DNA from: CAYQDF01 sp964416175
Lineage (GTDB): Bacteria > Chloroflexota > Anaerolineae > Anaerolineales > UBA4823
Direction of reading: 5' to 3'
Length of the DNA stretch: 33,006 bases
NCBI GenBank assembly: GCA_964416175.1
Contig: CAYQDF010000028.1
Span: 1-33,006 of the forward strand
Shown here: piece after piece, positions 8,500-16,516 of the stretch
Layout of the letters: each line of letters opens with the position of its first letter
Numbering within the stretch: the first letter of the stretch is position 1
Translations under genes and position numbers: made by a program
Notes under the pieces: generated by a model
What the model was told of the DNA's origin: nothing
The model's input: the letters and a program-made list of their open reading frames with translations, nothing else
The model's database searches: none

Positions 8500-8672
8500 T
8501 AACATGAATTCGGGATAAAACAAACCAGCGCGCTGAGCGGAGTGGCGGGCTTCTGCGACTGCTCCCTCGGGAGCTCGGGATTTTGATCCCGTTCCGCTCA
8601 GACATGCCCCGCGGGTACTGAGAGAATGCCCGCCACGCAGTCGAAGCGGCGGTTATTCCGAACTGACGTTAG
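8499..8672. mobile_element. MITE-like element, copy A (174 bp)
   Basis: This stretch aligns without gaps to 26222-26395, with 25 differences by my count (about 86 percent identity). The ends are imperfect inverted repeats: TTAACATGAATTCGGGATAA on the left against the complement of the right end, 15 of 20 matching. A TA dinucleotide lies just inside each boundary (8500-8501 and 8670-8671), as expected for elements moved by IS630/Tc1-type transposases that duplicate TA. There is no ORF inside. Internal complementary arms exist (CTGAGCGGA at 8533 with TCCGCTCAG at 8593; GTGGCGGGC at 8542 with GCCCGCCAC at 8628), but copy B does not preserve them by compensating changes. That favours a mobile element over a conserved RNA. 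Confidence 0.7.
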
Positions 8673-8689
8673 TTAGCCGCGTAGAACTC

Positions 8690-9931
8690 ATGACGCCCCG
8701 CCCGGCACCCCTGCTCACGCCCCTGATGCGCTGGTTCCTGCTGGCGATGATCCTGGCGAACATCGCTGCCAGCATGACCATGATGCTCATGCCGATCTAC
8801 CTCACGGAACTGGGGGCGAGCGTGGGGCAGGTCGGACTGGTCTTCTCGACCACCTCGATCGTCATCCTGGTCCTGCAGATCTTCGGCGGGTGGATCTCGG
8901 ATTCGATCGGACGCCTGCGCGCCATCGCCATCGGCAGCCTGGGCGGTGTCGTGGGCTTCGCCGCCATGCTGCTGGCTCCGAGCTGGGAGTGGATGCTGCT
9001 GGCGCTGGCAATCAACCAGATCCCCTACGCGCTGGTCGGGCCAAGCTTCAGCGCCTTCATCGCGGAAAACTCTGCCGAGCAGACCCGGGGTCGGATGTAT
9101 GGGTTGACTGACACCATCTACCAGGTCGTCGGTGTGGTCGGCCCACCCCTGGGGGGATACCTCGCCGGGCAGTTCGGTTTCCGAATCATGCTGCTCACTG
9201 CAACGCTCCTGTACACATCGGCGGCGGTCTTGCGAGTCTGGATGGCGCGCACCATGCGGTCGCCCAGTGAACACGAGCCCCGGCGCCTCTCGCTGGCCTC
9301 TTTCAGGCAGAGCTTGCTGGTGATCTGGGGCATGCTCATCGGAGGCGGGGTAGTTACATGGATCTTCATCACCGACGGGGTGCGCGATATCGCATTCCGG
9401 CTGACCGAATCGCTGCAGCCGCTCTACCTGCAACAGGTCATCGGGCTCTCATTGGAACAGATCGGCCTGCTCGGATCGTTCTTCTCCTTCGCCATGATGC
9501 TGACGCCGGTGCTTTCAGGGCGCATTGCGGACAGGTACGGGGAGCGGGTCCCGATCTCTGGAGGGTTCCTGATCGTGTTCGCAGCCCTGCTGGTCTTCTT
9601 GCAAGCGCGTTCTTATCCTGGATTCATCCTGACCTGGGCGATGATCGGAGCGGGGGTTGGACTGCTGAGCCCTGCGTACCAATCCCTGATCTCGAAGGTC
9701 GTCCCGCGCCAATCGCTGGGCACATTCACAGGGCTGTTCCACAGCAGCCTGGGGCTGATCTCCCTGCCCGCGCCCTGGATCGGGGCGCTCCTGTGGGAGC
9801 GCTTCAACCCGCGCGTGCCGTTCATTATTACAGCCGCCATGGCGCTTTTGACGATCCTGCCAACCTGGTTGTATTTCCGGATCCCAAAAACCGCCGCCGT
9901 GGATGAGGCAGCGGTGACTTCACAGGATTAA
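8690..9931 (+). CDS. Major facilitator superfamily transporter
   Basis: This 413-residue inner-membrane protein has about 12 hydrophobic segments and moves a small solute by facilitated or proton-coupled transport. The MFS motif A after the second helix is visible (GGWISDSIGRLRA), and a similar GRIADRYGERV after helix 8 marks the second half. A cytoplasmic loop of ~40 residues separates the halves (MRSPSEHEPRRLSL). It looks most like multidrug or metabolite exporters of the family, but the substrate cannot be inferred. ATG 8690 lies 17 bases after MITE copy A and has no good Shine-Dalgarno. It is a single-gene unit; the next gene converges on it. Confidence 0.85.
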   Translation: MTPRPAPLLTPLMRWFLLAMILANIAASMTMMLMPIYLTELGASVGQVGLVFSTTSIVILVLQIFGGWISDSIGRLRAIAIGSLGGVVGFAAMLLAPSWEWMLLALAINQIPYALVGPSFSAFIAENSAEQTRGRMYGLTDTIYQVVGVVGPPLGGYLAGQFGFRIMLLTATLLYTSAAVLRVWMARTMRSPSEHEPRRLSLASFRQSLLVIWGMLIGGGVVTWIFITDGVRDIAFRLTESLQPLYLQQVIGLSLEQIGLLGSFFSFAMMLTPVLSGRIADRYGERVPISGGFLIVFAALLVFLQARSYPGFILTWAMIGAGVGLLSPAYQSLISKVVPRQSLGTFTGLFHSSLGLISLPAPWIGALLWERFNPRVPFIITAAMALLTILPTWLYFRIPKTAAVDEAAVTSQD

Positions 9932-9983
9932 TCCCAGAACCGGGGAGCAACTTCGGCGGGGATGGATAGGAAGCTCGCCCGCC

Positions 9984-11027
9984 TCACAGGCCGGGAGTGC
10001 CCGGAGTCGCGGTGGGCCACTTGGTGATGGTCGGAGAAGGCGTGACCGGTGTGGCGGTCGGCCAGCGAGTCTTGGTCGGAGAGGGGGTGATTGAAGGCGG
10101 GAGCGTGTCCTTTGGAGTGGGAGTCGGCGGCTCACCCGTCTGTGTCGGCGAAGGTGTGGGAGTGGGGGTCCCGGTCCCGGTCGGGGTGGGCGTTGCCGTG
10201 CGGGTGGGGGTCGGGCTGGGCGGCGGCGGGGGCGCATCGCCTTCAACGGTGAACACGCCGGCTACTTTCCACTCCAACCCGACGAAGATCTGCACCTCAT
10301 ACTCGCCGGGCAGCCATTCCCAGGCTTCTGGTTCCCAGTCGGTGTAGCCAAATCCTCCGATCCCTCCATCCCACGGCTCGGTCTCGTAATGCACGAGCAG
10401 CTCTCCGCGGTACCAGAGCGCTGTCCACTGGACTCCATCCACCATCCCATCGTAGGAAAACAGCGCGAAAAGGTGGCCAACGGGATTCTGGAAAACGACG
10501 CCCGGTGCAAGCGGTGTGTAGGTGTCCGGGTCGATCCCCTGCGTGAAGACGAGTGGACTGAAGACCGCCGATGGGTTGGGCGTGGTGGTGCTCTCGAACA
10601 GGTTCTCGATCGCCAGCGGAACGTGGGGGGTGGGTGAGGCGGTGGGCGTGTCGGTCACCGAGGGGGTGAGGGTGATGGTGGGAGTGAGCGTGATGGTCGG
10701 GGTGAGCGTGATGGTCGGGGTCAGGGTGACAGTTGGGGTCAGGGTTGAGGTCGGTGTGGGTGGGAAGAAGCTGTAGGCGATCGGTTCGGCAAAGGTGTTG
10801 ATGCACAGAGCCAGCACGCCCAGGAGGGCGGCGAAGAAGACGAGCCGCCAGCCGCGCAGCATGCGGTCCCGCCGCATGCGGAAGAACCGCAGGCTGCGCG
10901 CCCCGCGTATAGAACGGATCCCAAACCACAAGGACAGGACCAGCCCGAGGATCGACAGGACCAGGGCAGCCTGGACGCCGGTATGGATGTCCAGGGAGAG
11001 ATCATCGAGCTGGAAGGGGAGTTCCAC
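9984..11027 (-). CDS. Membrane-anchored Thr/Pro-rich repeat protein
   Basis: This 347-residue protein begins with two hydrophobic segments (~18-36 and ~60-82) separated by a basic loop rich in Arg, so most of it should be outside the cell. A linker of repeated TPT and TLTPTI units (~90-135) leads to a compact domain of ~110 residues (LAPGVVFQNPVGHLFALFSY through GEYEVQIFVGLEWKVAGVF), which looks like an extracellular beta domain. A second long Thr/Pro/Ser-rich tail follows. Such TPT linkers are common in Anaerolineae surface proteins and are probably glycosylated or act as stalks. The start is GTG 11027, two bases after the stop of the FAH-family gene, with no Shine-Dalgarno of its own, so translation is likely coupled. 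I recognise no enzymatic motif. Confidence 0.7.
   Translation of the reverse strand: MELPFQLDDLSLDIHTGVQAALVLSILGLVLSLWFGIRSIRGARSLRFFRMRRDRMLRGWRLVFFAALLGVLALCINTFAEPIAYSFFPPTPTSTLTPTVTLTPTITLTPTITLTPTITLTPSVTDTPTASPTPHVPLAIENLFESTTTPNPSAVFSPLVFTQGIDPDTYTPLAPGVVFQNPVGHLFALFSYDGMVDGVQWTALWYRGELLVHYETEPWDGGIGGFGYTDWEPEAWEWLPGEYEVQIFVGLEWKVAGVFTVEGDAPPPPPSPTPTRTATPTPTGTGTPTPTPSPTQTGEPPTPTPKDTLPPSITPSPTKTRWPTATPVTPSPTITKWPTATPGTPGL
10666..10754 (-). repeat. 18-bp tandem repeat within the Thr/Pro-rich gene
   Basis: On the + strand, units of the form GTGAGCGTGATGGTCGGG repeat in phase at 10666, 10684, 10702 and 10720, with a partial fifth unit. Two units are identical and the others diverge slightly. 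Each encodes a six-residue TLTPTI-type unit, so unit number could change by slippage without breaking the frame. Confidence 0.8.
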
Positions 11028-11029
11028 GG

Positions 11030-11800
11030 CTAGCGCGGCGGTTCGGCGACCACCGGATTCTTGAGTGTCCCGATACCTTCAATGGTCACTTCGACGATGT
11101 CACCATCCTGGAGCGGACCGACTCCCGCCGGAGTTCCGGTCAGGATCAGATCGCCAGGTTCCAGGGTCATGACCGTCGAAGCGAATGCCACCAGCTGGCG
11201 GACGCCGAAGACCATATCCCGGGTGGAGGCCATCTGGCGCGTTTCCCCGTTGACCAGGCAGGTGAGCAGTACATCAGCCGGGTCGAGATCGGTCTCGATC
11301 CAGGGTCCAATCGGGCAGAAGGTATCGAAGCTTTTCCCCCGCGTCCATTGTCCATCTCGGAACTGCAGGTCGCGGGCGGAGACATCGTTGGCGGCCGTGT
11401 ATCCGAGGATGTAGGCGAGGGCTTCCTCGGGAGGGATCCAGCGCCCGCGCCGACCGATCACGATCGCCAGCTCAGCCTCGTGTTCAACCTGCTGGGACTG
11501 CGGCGGCAGCCGGATCGCTTCCCCAGGGCCGATCACCGCTGAGGGGGGTTTCAGGAATAGGAGGGGAATATCAGGGACTTCGGCGTCGTGCTCCCGGGCG
11601 TGGGCAACATAGTTTCTCCCGACGCAGATGATCTTCGAAGGGAGAACGGGCGGGAGGAGAACCACCTCATCGACCGGGTAACCAGCTTCCTGGCGGCTGA
11701 ATTCGGTGAAAGGCGATCCTGCGATCGGACCGACTCGATCATCGAGGACCCAACCGAACGCGGGAGGTTCTGTCGCAGTTTGGTAGCGGACAAGGCGCAT
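11030..11800 (-). CDS. Fumarylacetoacetate hydrolase (FAH) family protein
   Basis: This 256-residue cytoplasmic enzyme belongs to the family that acts on 2-oxo or beta-diketo acids by C-C cleavage, decarboxylation or isomerisation with Mg. Recognisable blocks are SKIICVGRNYVAHARE, LFLKPPSAVIGPGEAI, the metal-binding acidic pair in VEHEAELAIVIGRRG, AANDVSARDLQ, RGKSFDTFCPIGPWI and LTGTPAGVGP. The short N-terminal region before SKIICVGRNY is typical of bacterial members. AGGAG lies six bases before ATG 11800. It follows the RpiR regulator by 29 bases and precedes the Thr/Pro-rich protein by two, so the three genes form one operon. The family is broad; the substrate cannot be named. Confidence 0.85.
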   Translation of the reverse strand: MRLVRYQTATEPPAFGWVLDDRVGPIAGSPFTEFSRQEAGYPVDEVVLLPPVLPSKIICVGRNYVAHAREHDAEVPDIPLLFLKPPSAVIGPGEAIRLPPQSQQVEHEAELAIVIGRRGRWIPPEEALAYILGYTAANDVSARDLQFRDGQWTRGKSFDTFCPIGPWIETDLDPADVLLTCLVNGETRQMASTRDMVFGVRQLVAFASTVMTLEPGDLILTGTPAGVGPLQDGDIVEVTIEGIGTLKNPVVAEPPR

Positions 11801-11829
11801 GCGATACTCCTGGCATATTGTAATGGATT

Positions 11830-12696
11830 TCAGTCGTTGCTGTGCTGGATGCGTTCAGAAAGCTGGGCGATCGCCTGCTCTGCCCCCAGGAATTTGTCAG
11901 CAAAACGCCAGCGAAGCACCTGGCTGAGCGCGTAGATGATGGCCTCAATGGAAGTGATGCCCACTCCGAGCGATGGGTTGGCGCGGGCAGCCAGCACAAC
12001 CTCGGCCGCGCGAGCCGAAGCCAGGGAAGCGGCCCCCAGGATCGCGGCAGTCGGCAGGCCTTTTCGGCGGGCTTCGTCCAGCGCGGCCGCGATGTAAGGC
12101 GCCTGGCCGTTCACCTCCAGGGCGATCAAAAGGTCCTGGGGCGTCGCGGTGTGGACTGTGCGCGCCAGGTCCGCAACTCCAGGACGGGCGATGTATGCTG
12201 CGAATCCGCCCTGTTCCAGGAACTGCACCAGATTATAAGCCGCGGCCTGGGCCGGGTTCTCAGCAAGCAAGATGATGCGCCGGGCGGCGCCGATCTTTTC
12301 CACGAGCCTCGCCACGGCCTCGATGTCAAGCGAGAGGCGCGTCTGCTCGAGGGCCAGGGAAAGCTCACTCAATGCATTCCCCACCACGCCGGCAACCGAC
12401 TCTGCCTCCCTGGCCTGGATGGGGCGGACAAGCATCTCTGTGAGCACTCGCTGGCGGATCTCGCGCTGCAGGTCCGGAAACCCATCATAGCCCAGGGTCT
12501 GGGCGAAGCGCACCACAGTCGCTGCGTCCAGGTCGAGCGTGTGAGCCAGCTCGCTGGCAGTCTTGAACGCGGATTCGATGTAGGAGTCGAGCAGGTAATC
12601 CGCGAGTTTTGCGAAGCTCTTTGACATCCCCGCACGTTCCCGGCGAATGCGTTCTTCGTAAGTAAGAGTCTCGTCCATACTGTAAGAGTTTATCAC
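11830..12696 (-). CDS. MurR/RpiR-family transcriptional regulator (HTH + SIS)
   Basis: This 288-residue DNA-binding protein probably controls the operon it heads. Residues ~10-85 form an RpiR-type helix-turn-helix domain (SKSFAKLADYLLDSYIESAF, ASELAHTLDLDAATVVRFAQ, GYDGFPDLQREIR). Residues ~125-260 form an SIS sugar-phosphate-binding domain (RRIILLAENPAQAAAYNLVQ, QDLLIALEVNGQ). Many relatives sense a phosphosugar. GTG 12696 has AGGA 11 bases upstream; an in-frame ATG at 12678 is an equally possible start. The gene is followed by the FAH-family enzyme, so the SIS ligand may be linked to that enzyme's substrate. The SIS loop shows several Ala substitutions, and residues that bind the sugar could not be confirmed. 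Confidence 0.85.
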   Translation of the reverse strand: MINSYSMDETLTYEERIRRERAGMSKSFAKLADYLLDSYIESAFKTASELAHTLDLDAATVVRFAQTLGYDGFPDLQREIRQRVLTEMLVRPIQAREAESVAGVVGNALSELSLALEQTRLSLDIEAVARLVEKIGAARRIILLAENPAQAAAYNLVQFLEQGGFAAYIARPGVADLARTVHTATPQDLLIALEVNGQAPYIAAALDEARRKGLPTAAILGAASLASARAAEVVLAARANPSLGVGITSIEAIIYALSQVLRWRFADKFLGAEQAIAQLSERIQHSND

Positions 12697-13010
12697 AAGG
12701 GAGGATTTCCTGCAAATAATTTTGCGGTTTTGGGGGAGTTGAATGGTTCGATGAAACCTCCCGCTGGCTGCCGTTCACGGTCGAAGTACCCGAGAGCCAG
12801 AATAGGGGCGGTTCTTCGCCATCACCCCTGGCTTGCTTCTGCGGTCACCCTGGGGTGATAACAATATCGATAGCTTTTAGACATGCCTCGCTCCCTTGCA
12901 TTTCTGGAAGGTGGAGATGTCAACGAATATGTTCTAATGTATCAAGATAGCTAGGTGTGAGATCAGGGTCGGATTCCCAGTTTATTGGTAATTTTAGAGG
13001 CGGTCATTAA
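12697..13010. other. Divergent intergenic region with two mutually exclusive hairpins
   Basis: This 314-base gap separates the diverging RpiR and HD-GYP genes and must hold both promoters, but no consensus promoter stands out. ATCACCCC (12821-12828) is perfectly complementary to GGGGTGAT (12852-12859). The first arm can instead pair its CCCCT with AGGGG at 12804-12808, so two alternative stems are possible. I see no known riboswitch core. Confidence 0.3.
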
Positions 13011-15260
13011 TTGGTTGTGGTTGCCAGTACCATGACAATGTATAAAAGCTTCTGGGGCAGGCTGACAGCGCCCCGCTCGAATAATGAGGTCGAGGCGCGG
13101 TCGGAGTACGCGACGAACGCTGTCCTGGTCATCGCGGGAGGGATCGCGCTGGCGACAACCATCCCCATCGTAATCGTATGGGGATTCATCAAGTTCGATG
13201 CGCTGACCCTGGGGGTTATGCTCAACCTGGACATCCTGATCCTGGGAGGCTACCTGTTCTCAAGAATGGGGCACTGGCGGATCGCGAGCAACCTGGTCCC
13301 GGCACTCTTTTTCCTCCTGGGGGTTTATTTCTCGCTCACAGTCGGCCTCGTCACAACAGGCCTGCTGTTCTACCTGGTCGCGATCCTTATGACCGGCTTT
13401 CTGCAGACCCGGGCGGTGCACTGGCTGATGGTGGTATTAAGCGTCGCTACCCACCTAACTATATCCGAGGCATTCCACTCCGACCCCCCGGAGGACCTGA
13501 TCGCGATCGGGTTGATGATGGCGGCTACCTTCGCCTCCCTGACCTCCATGCAGCGATTCTTCATCGCCCAGATTCACGCCTCCATCGACAGGGCGCGCCG
13601 CTCCGAGCAGCAAACGCGGAGACAGCTGGAGGAGCTGCAGGTCCTCCACGCCATCGCCTCGGCAGGGACCGAAGCCGGCAGCGAAGAAGAGTTAATCGAA
13701 AGCTTCACAAACATCCTGGGGGAATCGTTTTACCTGGATCACTTCGGTGTTCTCCTCCTGGACGAAGCCAAGCAATCACTTTATCCGCATCCTTCTTATC
13801 GCGGGATCGAGCCAGAAGCGCAGCAGCTCCGCCTCAACCTGGACCAGGGAGTGGTTGGCCGGGTGGCCGGCTCAGGAAAACCGGTGGTTGTGAGGAACGT
13901 GGATGACGCACCGGAATTCTTAGAAGTGACCCCCGGGGTCAGATCTGAAATTTGCGTGCCTCTCCACGTCAACGGGAGAGTGATCGGCGTGGTCAACGCA
14001 GAATCAAGGCAGCAGGATGCATTTACCCCGGATGACGAACGCCTGCTGGTCACTGCCTCTGCCCAGCTGGCAATTGCGATCGAGAAGATGAGGCTTCATC
14101 ACAAGATGCGCCAGCGCCTGGAACACCTGGTCGCACTCCACAAGGTTGACCAGGCCATCACGGCCCACATCGACCTGCGACCGGTGCTGGAGCTCCTCCT
14201 GAAGGAGCTGCTCGGCCAGACAAAAGTCGACGCTGCAGCGATCCGCCTTTATTCGCCGATCGATCATACTCTGAGGATGTTCGCCATGATTGGTCTGCCC
14301 GCCGCTGCTGCACAGACGCCGCCCGTGCACTTGGGAAAAGGCCACGCCGGGCGAGCCGTTTTGACCCGGAAGCCTGTCCGGGTCGACGACCTCCGGGAAG
14401 CCGGAGCAGGGTTTACCCCCGACGAGATGATCGGTGTGGAAGAGTTTACCGCCTATGCAGCCGTCCCCCTGATCGCCAAGGGGCAGGTGAACGGCGTCTT
14501 GGAGATTTTGAACCGGTCACCCTTTTCTGCGGAAAGCGAGTTGCACGTATTCCTGGACACGTTTGCCGCGCAGGCAGCGATAGCAATCGACAACACGGCG
14601 CTCTTCCTGGGCTTTAAGAAGGCGAACTCTGAGCTGATTGACGCATACGACTCGACGATCGAAGGGTGGTCCAGAGCCCTCGACCTGCGCGATAAGGAGA
14701 CGGAGGGGCATTCACAGCGGGTCACGGAATTGACACTGCTGCTGGCGAAAGCCATGGGGATGAGCGAAGAACAGCTCGTCCACGTGCGGAGAGGCGCTCT
14801 GCTGCACGACATCGGCAAAATGGGAGTCCCTGACCATATACTGTGGAAAGCCGGTCCACTGACCGACGAAGAGTGGGGGATCATGCGCCGGCACACGGTA
14901 TACGCCAAAGAGCTGCTGTCGCACATTTCTTACCTCCGCCCGGCGCTCGACATCCCCTATCTTCACCACGAGCGTTGGGATGGGAGCGGCTACCCGCTCG
15001 GCCTCAAAGGCGAACAGATCCCCCTGGCGGCGCGCATCTTCGCTTTGGTCGATGTGTGGGATGCGCTCCGATCGGACCGACCTTACCGTCCCGCCTGGAC
15101 CAACGCGGAAGCATTAGCGTACATTCGTGCCGGGGCCGGGACTTTATTCGATCCTGAGGTTGTGGCATGCTTCCTCGAAAAAATCGTCGGTGAACCCGCG
15201 GAAGAAGAGCAGATTCCATCAACTTCGGAAAAAGTCCTGCCGGTAAGCCCTGGACAATAA
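13011..15260 (+). CDS. Membrane protein with two GAF domains and an HD-GYP phosphodiesterase domain
   Basis: This 749-residue signalling protein is predicted to degrade cyclic di-GMP in response to a signal. About six hydrophobic segments span residues ~35-185. Two GAF sensor domains follow (~210-355 and ~370-535), each with the typical VPL...G.V.GV.. strand, then the HD-GYP domain (~550-720). The catalytic HD is in ALLHDIGKMGVPD near residue 597, and the GYP signature HHERWDGSGYP near 652 is intact, followed by AARIFALVDVWDAL. All metal-binding elements appear present, so activity is expected. TTG 13011 is taken as the start because AGAGGCGG lies seven bases upstream; ATG 13032 or 13038 would also serve. 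The last ~30 residues are disordered. It is transcribed alone and converges on the next gene. Confidence 0.9.
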   Translation: MVVVASTMTMYKSFWGRLTAPRSNNEVEARSEYATNAVLVIAGGIALATTIPIVIVWGFIKFDALTLGVMLNLDILILGGYLFSRMGHWRIASNLVPALFFLLGVYFSLTVGLVTTGLLFYLVAILMTGFLQTRAVHWLMVVLSVATHLTISEAFHSDPPEDLIAIGLMMAATFASLTSMQRFFIAQIHASIDRARRSEQQTRRQLEELQVLHAIASAGTEAGSEEELIESFTNILGESFYLDHFGVLLLDEAKQSLYPHPSYRGIEPEAQQLRLNLDQGVVGRVAGSGKPVVVRNVDDAPEFLEVTPGVRSEICVPLHVNGRVIGVVNAESRQQDAFTPDDERLLVTASAQLAIAIEKMRLHHKMRQRLEHLVALHKVDQAITAHIDLRPVLELLLKELLGQTKVDAAAIRLYSPIDHTLRMFAMIGLPAAAAQTPPVHLGKGHAGRAVLTRKPVRVDDLREAGAGFTPDEMIGVEEFTAYAAVPLIAKGQVNGVLEILNRSPFSAESELHVFLDTFAAQAAIAIDNTALFLGFKKANSELIDAYDSTIEGWSRALDLRDKETEGHSQRVTELTLLLAKAMGMSEEQLVHVRRGALLHDIGKMGVPDHILWKAGPLTDEEWGIMRRHTVYAKELLSHISYLRPALDIPYLHHERWDGSGYPLGLKGEQIPLAARIFALVDVWDALRSDRPYRPAWTNAEALAYIRAGAGTLFDPEVVACFLEKIVGEPAEEEQIPSTSEKVLPVSPGQ

Positions 15261-15288
15261 AACCCCAAGGCTTTTATCTTCCCTGGGG
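15256..15288 (-). terminator. Intrinsic terminator for the secreted-protein gene
   Basis: Read on the - strand, CCCCAGG (15288-15282) pairs with CCTTGGGG (15270-15263, one bulged base) and is followed directly by TTTTATT. It serves the - strand gene ending at 15336. On + the same stem lies just after the HD-GYP stop but lacks a U-tract. Confidence 0.65.
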
Positions 15289-15335
15289 CTGATCTCCCAA
15301 AACAGCAACTCAGTCTGGATTGTGCGGGTTGTGCC

Positions 15336-16040
15336 TCAGTCCGTGAATGATTCGAACTGGTCGAAGAACACCGTCCCGCGGGTCCCCGTATCGACGCCAA
15401 TCACTCCCAGGCGGGCGCGGTCGACCCGGAACGTATCGCTGTCGATCCCGCCGCGGTCAGCCTTGACGACGCCATCGATCTTGAATTTCAATTTCCCGTC
15501 ATTTTGCCCGGGCAGGCTCGCGCCATCCCATTCGACCTCGATCTGATGCTCGCCGTCAGTGATTGTGAACCAGGCAGTCGCCGTCCAGGTCAGGTTGTCA
15601 TTGCGCGAGCGGGCGCGGAGCTGGTATGCGCCGTTGAAAAAGCGCAGGTCCACGCGGATGGCCGGGACAAAAGTCGCCCCGGAATCATAAGCGATAAACA
15701 AGGCGAGGAGATCCAGGTTCGCCATTGCGACTGAGTTTGGATCGAAGTGGAAATTCGCGTTGTAAACCGCGAGGTTATTGGGGGTATCATCCTGGACGAA
15801 CAGGGAGTGGTTATCGTCCATCAGAGCGCGCATCCCTTTCTGGCCTACCATGGCCGCAGCAGACGTGACGGCGAGATCGCCGCCATCCCGCATTTTGCCG
15901 GACCACGCGGATAGATTTCCACTTTCGAATCCATCGCTAAAGACAGGCACCTGGGCTGTGGCGGCCAGGCTGGCCTGGAAGGGGACCAGCGCAAGGGCGA
16001 GGATTAAGACGAGAAGGGATCTGAGTGATTTGCGAAACAT
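15336..16040 (-). CDS. Secreted protein with a concanavalin-like/LamG-type fold
   Basis: This 234-residue protein has a clear signal peptide: MFRKSLR, a hydrophobic run (SLLVLILALALVPF) and a likely cut after SLAATA. The mature part starts with FSDGFESGNLSAWSG, a motif that opens many secreted Chloroflexota proteins of unknown function. It continues with beta-rich segments such as LFIAYDSGATFVPAIRVDL and HQIEVEWDGASLPGQNDGKL. This resembles a jelly-roll carbohydrate-binding domain, but no ligand residues can be assigned. AAGGAG lies about 11 bases before ATG 16040. It is a single gene with its own terminator. It could bind a polysaccharide or cell-wall component; that is inference from the fold alone. 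Confidence 0.75.
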   Translation of the reverse strand: MFRKSLRSLLVLILALALVPFQASLAATAQVPVFSDGFESGNLSAWSGKMRDGGDLAVTSAAAMVGQKGMRALMDDNHSLFVQDDTPNNLAVYNANFHFDPNSVAMANLDLLALFIAYDSGATFVPAIRVDLRFFNGAYQLRARSRNDNLTWTATAWFTITDGEHQIEVEWDGASLPGQNDGKLKFKIDGVVKADRGGIDSDTFRVDRARLGVIGVDTGTRGTVFFDQFESFTD

Positions 16041-16461
16041 TTCAGGTGAATCTCCTTTTCAAATAGTTTTGGATGGTGGTGCTGAAGATTGGTACGGAAA
16101 TCTCATATATGTAGATTTTTAGAAGCTATCTCAAAAATAATGAAGGGTGGTCAATTCACAAGACGCACGGGCTGCCAGGCTGTGACGAAGATCACGTGGA
16201 TGGTTTGTATAGAGCATCTTCATTCCCGAATTCAGACAATCGGGGAGTACTCCTGCCTGCCTGAGCGCAGCGGAGACCCGGAGATCGCGGCGAGGCTGAT
16301 AATAAAACAGTCAACGAGCCTGGCTTTCATGAGGCGAGCCACAAAGGAGCTCAAAAGGCAAGCCTGATTGTTTGACCCACGACCGGCATATCTCTCTAAC
16401 TAAGCCTGGGAATTAAAAGAAGCAGAAGTGTACTCGACTCTGGACTGACGGAGGCCTCTTG
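16041..16461. other. Intergenic region, no gene found
   Basis: About 420 bases separate the divergent secreted-protein and SorC-type genes. A short palindrome, AAATCT/AGATTT (16098-16118), is the only structure I see. The sequence is less G+C-rich than the genes. I find no ORF with a plausible ribosome site and no recognisable RNA. Confidence 0.4.
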
Positions 16462-16470
16462 TGGTATAAT
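16462..16470 (+). promoter_or_regulatory. Extended -10 promoter of the catabolic operon
   Basis: TGGTATAAT is a perfect extended -10 (TGn plus TATAAT at 16465-16470); the -35 region is weak (TGGACT at 16441). Transcription would start near 16477, ten bases before the operator. Confidence 0.6.
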
Positions 16471-16486
16471 GGGCATATGCTTATTT

Positions 16487-16502
16487 ATGAGCAATTGCTC
16501 AT
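16487..16502. promoter_or_regulatory. Perfect 16-bp palindromic operator
   Basis: ATGAGCAATTGCTCAT is a perfect inverted repeat between the predicted transcription start and the SorC-type start codon. SorC/DeoR-class sugar regulators bind palindromes of this general TGNNCAATTGNNCA form, so this is the likely autoregulatory site. Bound here, the regulator would block elongation or RNA polymerase access. I saw no second copy in the window. Confidence 0.65.
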
Positions 16503-16516
16503 TTTTCCGGAGGAAG

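Noticed and set aside
10666..10754. CRISPR-like array
   Set aside because: The 18-base units are contiguous, without spacers, in frame and encode Thr/Pro repeats.
12841..12860. Possible cyclic di-GMP riboswitch before the HD-GYP gene
   Set aside because: I could not find the conserved core of either known class; only simple complementary arms are present.
16469..16516. Upstream ATG for the SorC regulator
   Set aside because: It overlaps the -10 box and would translate the operator; ATG 16517 has a ribosome site.
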